Shown here: positions 1 through 5,990 of the stretch, piece after piece | Layout of the letters: every line of letters starts with the position of its first letter | Position numbering within the stretch: the stretch's first letter is position 1 | Origin: Arthrobacter bambusae | GTDB taxonomy: Bacteria > Actinomycetota > Actinomycetes > Actinomycetales > Micrococcaceae | DNA: 64,000 bases | NCBI RefSeq assembly: GCF_030812595.1 | Contig: NZ_JAUSSZ010000009.1 | Span: forward strand, 62,001-126,000 | Direction: 5' to 3' | Notes under the pieces: model-generated | Seen by the model: the letters and a program-made list of their open reading frames with translations, nothing else | Database searches by the model: none | Told to the model about the DNA's origin: nothing | Program-made: the position numbers and the translations under genes

Positions 1-221
1 TGAAGAATGGCGGCGACGTCGCTGGTCTTCCCTACAAAGCCCCGTTGTTCCCCCTGATCCCGATCTTGGCCTTCTCGCTCTGCTTCATTTCGTTGATCGG
101 CATTGCGTTCGACCCCAACCAGGTCGCCGCGCTCTACTTTGGAATCCCCTTTGTGGGAGCCTGCTACGCCTTCTTCCATTTCAAATACGGACGCAAGGCA
201 CGCGCGGCCGAGGCGGAATGA
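1..221 (+). CDS. Amino-acid permease, C-terminal fragment
   Basis: Only the last 72 codons are in the window, read in the frame that ends at the TGA at 219-221. The fragment has two hydrophobic segments (around LIPILAFSLCFISLIGIAF and ALYFGIPFVGACYAFFHF) followed by a short basic, Ala/Glu-rich cytoplasmic tail. The GLPYKAPLFP loop before the penultimate membrane helix is typical of APC-superfamily amino-acid permeases of the GABA, proline and lysine type. The substrate cannot be told from this end. A strong hairpin follows 24 bases after the stop, so the transcript probably ends there and the IclR gene downstream is separate. Confidence 0.8.
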   Translation, partial: KNGGDVAGLPYKAPLFPLIPILAFSLCFISLIGIAFDPNQVAALYFGIPFVGACYAFFHFKYGRKARAAEAE

Positions 222-245
222 CAGCATCTTCTATTCAGTTTCGCG

Positions 246-271
246 GCCCGGGGACTTTTGTGTCCCCGGGC
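246..271 (+). terminator. Hairpin after the permease gene
   Basis: Perfect 10-bp inverted repeat GCCCGGGGAC / GTCCCCGGGC around a 6-nt loop TTTTGT, 24 bases after the permease stop. There is no U-run downstream, as is common for actinobacterial terminators. Confidence 0.6.
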
Positions 272-295
272 GCGAAGCCGAGCAACGGATAAATC

Positions 296-565
296 ATGAT
301 TTCACAGCACTTGATGCACCAAGCGGGCAGATCGCCGCAAGAGATTGCCGCCGGTGTGGACCATGACATCGAAGAGCTTGTCTGCGACCCGCAGAGCGCG
401 TGGGAGATGCGTAATATCGCCGCCGTGCTGTTCGGAAAACGGGGCGGCGAAGAAATCACCATTACGGAGATGGAAACAGCGAACTCAGCAATCCTCGCAG
501 ACCTTTACACGGTGTGGGCCGGAGGGAGCCGGATCCTGGTCAACTGCGCGAGCATGTCAGAATAG
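296..565 (+). CDS. Possible small acidic protein, unknown
   Basis: An 89-codon frame with ATG at 296. The peptide is acidic and soluble-looking (many Glu/Asp, no membrane segment), with a plausible helical composition (PQEIAAGVDHDIEELV). No good ribosome-binding site precedes the ATG, I recognise no family, and the frame is not in the same register as the regulator that follows 31 bases later. It could be a real small gene between the permease terminator and the IclR regulator, or chance coding potential; about even odds. Confidence 0.35.
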   Translation: MISQHLMHQAGRSPQEIAAGVDHDIEELVCDPQSAWEMRNIAAVLFGKRGGEEITITEMETANSAILADLYTVWAGGSRILVNCASMSE

Positions 566-596
566 GCGTGGTTGTCGGGCGGAAGGAGCAGCGAGA

Positions 597-1376
597 GTGG
601 ATTCTTCCTCGGAAGCGTCGTCCATGGCGCAAGGGCTCCGGATTGTGCGCCTAGTCGCGGACCGGGAGAAGTGGGGTCGGCGGCTTCTCGGCGTTTCCCA
701 GCTCGCATCGGAGCTGGACATGGAACAAAGCCGCGTGTCGCGCCTCACCCAGGAATTGTGTGATCTGGGACTTCTGGAACGGGTCGAACGGGGGCCGTTT
801 AGGACGGGACAACGGTTTTTCTCACTAGCGGCATCGTTCAATACCGGATGGATTCGCGAATCAAGAACCGAGTTGGAGGCTTTGGTCGCATCGTTCGGCC
901 TTCGATCAAGGATTTCTGTCCGGGTCGGCTACCGGGCAACCCTCCTGCGCGCGTCCAGCAATGACGCCCTCCCTGGCAGCTTTGTGAAGCCCGGGATGGT
1001 GACGCCTGCGTGGTGCACCGGATCTGGCCGTGCACTCCTGTGGGACCACAATCAGGCCGCCATCCAAGAACTGCTCAAGGACGTCAACTTCATCGGAGTC
1101 GGTGGCCCCGGGGCGGCCCACTCGCCCGGGGAAGTTTCCGAATTGATGGATCGAGACAGAGCCCGCGACTTCATTCTGGCGGCGGAAGAATTTGAGCACG
1201 GCGTCTACGAGTTGGCCGTTCCCGTCCGCAGCCCTGAGGGAACCATCCTCGCATCGCTTAGTGTCCTGGGCAGCCGGCCGGAGATCGAGCCCAGGGCAGG
1301 GAAAATCGCCAAGGTCTTGGCGGAGGCCGCAAATCGGCTCGGAACCAGTCACCCCGGTCCCGAGGACCGGTCCTAG
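597..1376 (+). CDS. IclR-family transcriptional regulator
   Basis: 259 residues from a GTG start chosen because GGAAGGAG lies 8 bases upstream; longer readings back to 345 have no ribosome site and run through the upstream small frame. Residues about 10-70 form the winged helix-turn-helix (LLGVSQLASELDMEQSRVSRL, then a wing ending in GQRFF). The remainder matches the IclR effector domain: the region around PAWCTGSGRALLWD corresponds to the conserved S/T-G-R/K-A-LL-A segment, and HGVYELAVPVRSPEG to the conserved G-x-x-x-x-AvPV strand. Dimeric DNA-binding regulator of a catabolic gene set. It ends 9 bases from the stop of a second, oppositely oriented IclR gene; the effector is unknown. Confidence 0.88.
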   Translation: MDSSSEASSMAQGLRIVRLVADREKWGRRLLGVSQLASELDMEQSRVSRLTQELCDLGLLERVERGPFRTGQRFFSLAASFNTGWIRESRTELEALVASFGLRSRISVRVGYRATLLRASSNDALPGSFVKPGMVTPAWCTGSGRALLWDHNQAAIQELLKDVNFIGVGGPGAAHSPGEVSELMDRDRARDFILAAEEFEHGVYELAVPVRSPEGTILASLSVLGSRPEIEPRAGKIAKVLAEAANRLGTSHPGPEDRS

Positions 1377-1385
1377 CCGGGCTTG

Positions 1386-2153
1386 CTACTGCGAGGAGGA
1401 GTGACCCAGAGCCGACTCAAGCCACTTTCCCCAGGACACCAGGGCTGCTGCGCCAGCCTCCCTTTTGGGCTCCAAGCGTGCCTTGGGACCAACGACCTGC
1501 AGTGCAGCAACCACTTCGTCTTTGAAGTCTCGGACCGGAACGGCCAATGAATACAAGCCCGGCTCGGCCTCCTCATCGACGATGGAATACCCGCGCCGCC
1601 TAGCCGCATGCAGGCGGGTCAGGAAGTCCTCGATGTCAACAGGCGTGTTGGGTCCATGGCCTACGAAAGCCACATCCGCCAAGATAGTCCGTACCTCGGA
1701 ATCTGACGCCTGCCATAGCAGTGCCTGGCCAGCATCGCTGCAGTAAGCGGGGTACGGCCGGCCCAGCCATGAACCCACCAGATCGCTACCTGCCGGGACG
1801 CGCTCGCCGATGGTGACCGTGCTGTCCCCGTTGAGCACCCCAAGGAAGCAACCTTCGTTCGTCTCGGCAGCCAAGCCTTCTAGCGCCGTGGCGCCGTCGG
1901 TCTGCAGCCGCCGCTCGGTCAACAGCTGGGCGTCGGTAAAGAGTGACCAATCCAGGGTGTACGACCGCTGCTCCGTGCGTTCCAGGAAGCCTTCCTGCTG
2001 CGCACCCCGAAGGCTGCGCGAAACCTGGCTGCGGTCTTTGCCCAGATCGGCTGCAATGTCGGCCACTGTTCCGCCTGGCAGTCCTTCTTTGGTGCGGGAG
2101 CCGACTGCAAGGAGGGCCATGATTCCCCGGCCCATGCTGGATGTCTTGGACAT
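1386..2153 (-). CDS. IclR-family transcriptional regulator
   Basis: 255 residues on the minus strand. The N-terminal winged helix (GGTVADIAADLGKDRSQVSRSL) is followed by the effector domain with the dimer/ligand segment PAYCSDAGQALLW and the AVPVRDF strand. It lies immediately downstream of the cyclase gene in the same orientation (30 bases between them), so it is the most likely regulator of the cyclase/unknown pair 2184-3370 and perhaps of the divergent methyltransferase at 3531. It is only distantly similar to the neighbouring IclR protein, so this is a tail-to-tail pair rather than a recent duplication. Confidence 0.88.
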   Translation of the reverse strand: MSKTSSMGRGIMALLAVGSRTKEGLPGGTVADIAADLGKDRSQVSRSLRGAQQEGFLERTEQRSYTLDWSLFTDAQLLTERRLQTDGATALEGLAAETNEGCFLGVLNGDSTVTIGERVPAGSDLVGSWLGRPYPAYCSDAGQALLWQASDSEVRTILADVAFVGHGPNTPVDIEDFLTRLHAARRRGYSIVDEEAEPGLYSLAVPVRDFKDEVVAALQVVGPKARLEPKREAGAAALVSWGKWLESALGHSSSQ

Positions 2154-2183
2154 GGATCCGATTCTAGCGGCGGGGGCTGCGTC

Positions 2184-2936
2184 TTAGTGGATGGCAAAGA
2201 CCCTTGCAGGAAAACCGCTACCCTCCAGAGGTTTCGGCCAGGTGGCAATGAGGGCGGCGCCCTTTTCGGGAAGTCCGTCCAAGTTCGCCAGGAGCTCGAT
2301 CTGCCACCGGTCCCGGGCGAGAACGTAGGTCTCCAAGCTGAAATCGTGGCGGGAGGTAGCTAGTCCTGGATCAGTGTCGGTCTGTTCGTGACCAACGGCA
2401 GCAACCGATCGCCGTTCAATCAGATAAGTGAGCACGTCCTGCGACCAGCCCGGGGTGTGGCTGACACCGTCGCTGTCCTTGTTGGCCATGGCCGCTGTGT
2501 CGGGCCAGCGCTGGCTCCAGCCTGTCCGCAATGCTACGAAGCAGCCCGCGGGGATTTCGCCGTTTCGGCTTTCCCACGCTTGAATGTCCTCCAGCGTGGG
2601 GGTGGCGTCGGCGTTGACCTTGACCCGGTTGGCGATGTCCAGGATGACCAGTGGAAGGAGCATGTCCTCGACGGGAACTTGGTCCAAGGTCCGCCCGCCG
2701 CGGATGAAATGCGAGGGCGGATCAACGTGGGTTCCCCATTGCCCGACGATCGAGTAGCGGTGGGCTGTGAAACCATCGCCTTTTTCGAGGTCGAACACAG
2801 CTTCCCTTGTCTCGTCGGGGAAAGAAGGGAAGTGCGGTTGGCCTGGATGGAACGCGTGCGTGAGGTCGGTAAATGATCTTCCGGCGAGCAAGGGCCCCAG
2901 GCCCTCCCAAAGACTAGCGCAGGTGGATTCGATCAT
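2184..2936 (-). CDS. Cyclase-family metal-dependent hydrolase (PF04199 type)
   Basis: 250 residues. The start ATG overlaps the stop of the upstream gene in an ATGA, which fixes it at 2936. The family hallmark is visible as GTHVDPPSHF near residue 70, which carries the metal-binding His, Asp and His. The residue two before GTH, normally His, is here Gln (GQWGTH), so one metal ligand may differ. Later family features include FVALRTGW and VGHEQTDTDPG. This superfamily includes kynurenine formamidase, isatin hydrolase and related amide/lactone hydrolases; the sequence does not decide the substrate. Likely co-translated with the small upstream protein. Confidence 0.8.
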   Translation of the reverse strand: MIESTCASLWEGLGPLLAGRSFTDLTHAFHPGQPHFPSFPDETREAVFDLEKGDGFTAHRYSIVGQWGTHVDPPSHFIRGGRTLDQVPVEDMLLPLVILDIANRVKVNADATPTLEDIQAWESRNGEIPAGCFVALRTGWSQRWPDTAAMANKDSDGVSHTPGWSQDVLTYLIERRSVAAVGHEQTDTDPGLATSRHDFSLETYVLARDRWQIELLANLDGLPEKGAALIATWPKPLEGSGFPARVFAIH

Positions 2937-3370
2937 GATGCGGCCGTGGTCCCGATGGCTGCCTCCAGCGCGGTGCTGGAGACGCTGATGGGTCCGGACA
3001 ATTCGATGACCGGAACTTCCCAAGGGTGGATTTCCATAATGCGACGGGTGAACCGGTCCACCGCGGCGTCGTCTAGCGCAGCCTCGAAGTACGTCGTGAA
3101 AACGAAGGTCGGCGAAATTGTCTGCATCCCCACCTTGCCCAACGTGGGGTTGGCGTGCTCGGTCACGGTAAACCCTTCGAAACCCAAGCCGGACTCAAAG
3201 ACGTGCCGGTACTTTCCGAAGTCCCCCAGGTCAACGAATTCGGTCAAGGCCTGGAGCAGCGCCGCGATGCCTTGGTCGTCCTTAAACGCCTCGGCTTCGC
3301 CCGCGGCAAGCCGCGAGAAGGTCTCCGACGTAACGGGCCAATGTACGCGCAACTTACGTACTGATTTCAT
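2933..3370 (-). CDS. Conserved-looking unknown protein, possibly ferredoxin-like fold
   Basis: 145 residues from ATG 3370; a TTG at 3382 preceded by GGAAGAGG, or an ATG at 3436, are alternative starts. I do not recognise the family. A C-terminal stretch MEIHPWEVPVIELSG resembles the HPYEVPEI signature of CutA and the HPYEEPA of NIF3/YqfO insert domains, which suggests a small alpha/beta sandwich, but the rest is not convincingly similar. Its stop overlaps the cyclase start by an ATGA, so the two proteins should be made together, and a shared pathway is likely. The divergent promoter region toward mmuM holds a perfect inverted repeat. Confidence 0.6.
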   Translation of the reverse strand: MKSVRKLRVHWPVTSETFSRLAAGEAEAFKDDQGIAALLQALTEFVDLGDFGKYRHVFESGLGFEGFTVTEHANPTLGKVGMQTISPTFVFTTYFEAALDDAAVDRFTRRIMEIHPWEVPVIELSGPISVSSTALEAAIGTTAAS

Positions 3371-3481
3371 CTCAATGTTCAAGGGAATGCCTCTTCCTTG
3401 CGGATCTCGCAGATTGCTTGACTGCCATGGTGACATAGAGTGATGATCATTACAAGCAATAGAAAATGCGTATTACGATCA

Positions 3482-3502
3482 CACTCTTTACAAGAAAGAG
3501 TG
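3482..3502. promoter_or_regulatory. Perfect 8-bp inverted repeat, candidate operator
   Basis: CACTCTTT / AAAGAGTG separated by 5 nt, in the 160-bp divergent space between the 3370 gene and mmuM. The geometry is that of a dimeric regulator site; one of the two nearby IclR proteins is the natural candidate. A short hairpin in the mmuM leader is the alternative. Confidence 0.5.
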
Positions 3503-3530
3503 ACGCCGAACTGCTTTGGAGACCTGAAAC

Positions 3531-4517
3531 ATGTCCGTTAGTACTACGCTTTCCCGCATGCTCGACGTCGGTTCGGTCCTGACGCTGGATGGCGCACTCG
3601 CCACTGAACTTGAGGCGCGCGGCTGCGATTTGCGAGACCCGCTGTGGTCGGCAAGGGTCCTTTTGGAACAGCCGCAGTTGATCAAGCAGGTTCACCAGGA
3701 TTACTTCGGCGCGGGGGCCGCGATCGCCATAACGGCGAGCTACCAGGCCACGCCCCAAGGATTTGTCCAGCGCGGTATTGGCGAGGCAGAAGCCTTGGGG
3801 TTGGTGGCCTTGAGCGTGCGGCTGGCCGATGAAGCTCGGCGTGATTACCTGGACGAAAACCCGGATGCCGGTCCCCTGCTGATTGCGGGCTCCGTGGGCC
3901 CCTATGGCGCCTACCTCGCGGACGGATCGGAGTACCGCGGTGACTACATCCTCGGCCCGGGCGAGTTCATGGAGTTTCACAGGCCTCGGGTCGCTGCGCT
4001 GGTGGAGGCTGGAGCGGACTTGCTGGCCATTGAGACGTTGCCTTCCTTTGCGGAGGCAGAGGCACTGTTGGCCCTTGTGGAGGAATTCGACGTCGAGTCC
4101 TGGTTTTCGTTCACGCTCCGGGATGGGGAGCACATCAGCGACGGCACGCCACTGTCCGAGGTGGCCACGCTTTGTTCCTCGCAGCCGCGAGTTGTTGCCA
4201 TCGGGGTGAATTGCGTGCCGTTGGAATTGGTCTCTCCATCACTCGAGGCCTTGAGCGAAGTCACCTCAATCCCGTTGATCGCGTATCCGAATTCGGGAGA
4301 AAGTTACGACGCGCTTACCAAGACCTGGGCCCCTGTCGCGGCTGGGGACAGCGCGGACGGCAAACAGCATTCGAGACTTGCGGAAAGCGTGGCCGCCTGG
4401 AAGGCGCTTGGGGCCCGCCTCATCGGCGGGTGCTGCAGGACGACGCCGCACGATATTGCCGCCGTCGCCGTGCTGTCCGCGCAAAACCGGGACCGCGGAA
4501 CTCCGCCCACCCACTAG
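3531..4517 (+). CDS. mmuM: Homocysteine S-methyltransferase
   Basis: 328 residues. The protein transfers a methyl group (usually from S-methylmethionine) to homocysteine to make methionine. Zinc ligands are all present: Cys228 in GVNC and Cys301/Cys302 in the C-terminal IGGCCRTTP. The N-terminal LDGALATELEARGCDL and the ITASYQA segment are family hallmarks, and AIETLPSFAEAEAL follows the expected barrel pattern. No cobalamin or folate domain is attached, as expected for MmuM rather than MetH. It stands alone on the plus strand, divergent from the cyclase pair, with no permease next to it in this window. Confidence 0.92.
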   Translation: MSVSTTLSRMLDVGSVLTLDGALATELEARGCDLRDPLWSARVLLEQPQLIKQVHQDYFGAGAAIAITASYQATPQGFVQRGIGEAEALGLVALSVRLADEARRDYLDENPDAGPLLIAGSVGPYGAYLADGSEYRGDYILGPGEFMEFHRPRVAALVEAGADLLAIETLPSFAEAEALLALVEEFDVESWFSFTLRDGEHISDGTPLSEVATLCSSQPRVVAIGVNCVPLELVSPSLEALSEVTSIPLIAYPNSGESYDALTKTWAPVAAGDSADGKQHSRLAESVAAWKALGARLIGGCCRTTPHDIAAVAVLSAQNRDRGTPPTH

Positions 4518-4527
4518 CATTAGCTTC

Positions 4528-5216
4528 ATGAGTGCCAATGACGGTTCTGGCGCCGGGAGGGCTTGCTGCGAGTCCTTTACGATACGGCCACCGACCCGAC
4601 GGGCATCCGCGATGTGGAGGCAGTGCTCAAAGCCATCGTCCGGCGCACCCGGTCATTGATCGGCAGTGACGTCGCCTACTTGAGCCTGAACGACTATGAC
4701 AGCGGTGAGTCCTACGTCCGGGTGACCGACGGCGCAACAACCGCACTCTTCCGCAACATCCGCATGCCGCTAGGCGAAGGCGTGCTCGGCGCAGTCGCGA
4801 CCGGCGAGGCGCCCGCCCAGAGCGCCGATTACTTAAACGACGAGTCCAAATCGCATCTGGAATCCAGCGACACTGCTGTGGCGGCCGAGGGCGTCCGGGC
4901 CATCATGGGTGTTCCCCTTCGGGCGGAAGGGAAGGTAATCGGTGCGCTCTGGTCGCCGACAGGCACGCGCACTTGTTCAGCAGTGATGACATTGCCTTGA
5001 TGGAATCCATTGGCACCCACGCAGCCGTCGCGCTGGAAAACGCCCGGCACTTCAGCGAAATGGCCAGCGCCCTCACGCGGCTAGACCAAGCGCACCGGCA
5101 GAACCTGATCAACGTACAGGCCCTGGAGGAGCTCTCGACCGTAGACCGCCGGCTCATGTGCGGGGACAGTGGCGCGCGGGGACGGTGGCGCGCCCCAAAG
5201 ATCCTCCGAGTGCTTC
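4528..5216 (+). pseudogene. Broken GAF-domain PucR/CdaR-like regulator
   Basis: The ATG at 4528 opens MSANDGSG, then the frame shifts near 4560 into LLRVLYDTATD, the usual N-terminus of this regulator type. A GAF domain follows (GSDVAYLSLNDYD, MPLGEGVLGAVA, GVRAIMGVPLRAEG). Near 4945-4950 a second shift of one base separates VIGAL from VADRHAHLFSSDD in another frame. After QALEELSTVDRRLM the similarity stops at a GC-rich tandem repeat (5162-5193), so the expected C-terminal helix-turn-helix half is gone. Two frameshifts plus truncation make a non-functional relic much more likely than sequencing error. Confidence 0.75.
5162..5193. repeat. 16-bp tandem duplication at pseudogene end
   Basis: Two adjacent copies of GGGGACRGTGGCGCGC with one mismatch, exactly where the regulator pseudogene loses similarity and 24 bases before the stop of the YCII gene on the other strand. 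Probably marks the deletion junction. Confidence 0.7.
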
Positions 5217-5495
5217 TTAGCCGAAATGCACGGCGTTCCACTCGAGGATTCGAGGGTCGGCGAGCCCTTCGGTGGTGAAGGGATCACCTGCGATGAAGCG
5301 TTCGGCATCCTCGCGCGAGGTAAAGATCCCCATCGACCCGGCGGCAGGATCCGGGGTCTGGAATGGTCCGAGAGCAATAAGGCCGCCGCCTGCGGCACGG
5401 AACGCCTCGTAATATTCTTTGTGGCGGGGGTAGGTCTCGAGAACGCGCGAGCGGTCAACGCCATTGCGCAGGCTGTACATCACGACGAATTCCAT
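5217..5495 (-). CDS. YCII-related small protein
   Basis: 92 residues; ATG 5495 chosen because it opens the family-typical MEFVVMYSLR. The YCII fold (dimeric alpha/beta barrel like ferredoxin) shows in a first strand FVVMYS, a helix RPRHKEYYEAFRAAGGG-like segment, the strand GIFTSREDAERFIAGDPF and the final ILEWNAVHFG. The F-x-x-GDPF motif is characteristic. Such proteins are small putative enzymes or binding proteins with no settled role. It is divergent from the DUF1304 gene, 70 bases apart. Confidence 0.82.
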   Translation of the reverse strand: MEFVVMYSLRNGVDRSRVLETYPRHKEYYEAFRAAGGGLIALGPFQTPDPAAGSMGIFTSREDAERFIAGDPFTTEGLADPRILEWNAVHFG

Positions 5496-5565
5496 ATAAC
5501 CGATCCTACCTACCACTGCTGGTTCACTCCGCCGTTCCAAGCGACGCGGAGGCTAGGATCAGCAC

Positions 5566-5958
5566 ATGATCCTGGCCTCCCTGCTTTTCGCCCTGCTTGC
5601 CGGCTTGTTGCACGTCTACATCTTCAGCATGGAGTCCATCACCTGGAGCCGTCCGGCCACGTGGAAGCGCTTCAGCGTCGCTTCCCAATCCGACGCCGAA
5701 ACCACAAAGCCCCTCGCGTACAACCAGGGTTTCTACAACCTCTTCCTCGCCGTCGGCGCGCTCGCCGGCATTGTCTTCGTCGCGCTCGGCCACCCGCAGG
5801 TGGGTTGGACGCTAGTCTTCAGCTCCTGCGGCTCCATGCTGCTGGCGGCAATCGTGCTTGCCTTGAGCGGCAAGAAGTACCTCCGTGCCGCGGTTCTCCA
5901 AGGTACGACGCCGCTGCTCGCCGTCTTGCTCGGCGTCCTCGCCGTCGCGCTCGGGTGA
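5566..5958 (+). CDS. DUF1304 membrane protein
   Basis: 130 residues with four predicted membrane helices (LASLLFALLAGLLHVYIF, the FYNLFLAVGALAGIVFV region, VFSSCGSMLLAAIVLAL and the C-terminal LLAVLLGVLAVAL). The pattern HVYIFxMESxxW then NQGFYNLFLA is diagnostic of DUF1304. Function unknown; often encoded near stress or transport genes. Its short GC-rich 3' space leads to the decarboxylase gene on the other strand, whose stop is 33 bases away. Confidence 0.85.
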   Translation: MILASLLFALLAGLLHVYIFSMESITWSRPATWKRFSVASQSDAETTKPLAYNQGFYNLFLAVGALAGIVFVALGHPQVGWTLVFSSCGSMLLAAIVLALSGKKYLRAAVLQGTTPLLAVLLGVLAVALG

Positions 5959-5990
5959 GCGGAAGGCCTCGCCGGGACCGCCGCCGCCCG

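Noticed and set aside
345..596. Upstream extension of the first IclR protein to 345
   Set aside because: Arg/Ser-rich read-through with no ribosome site; GTG 597 has GGAAGGAG at the right distance.
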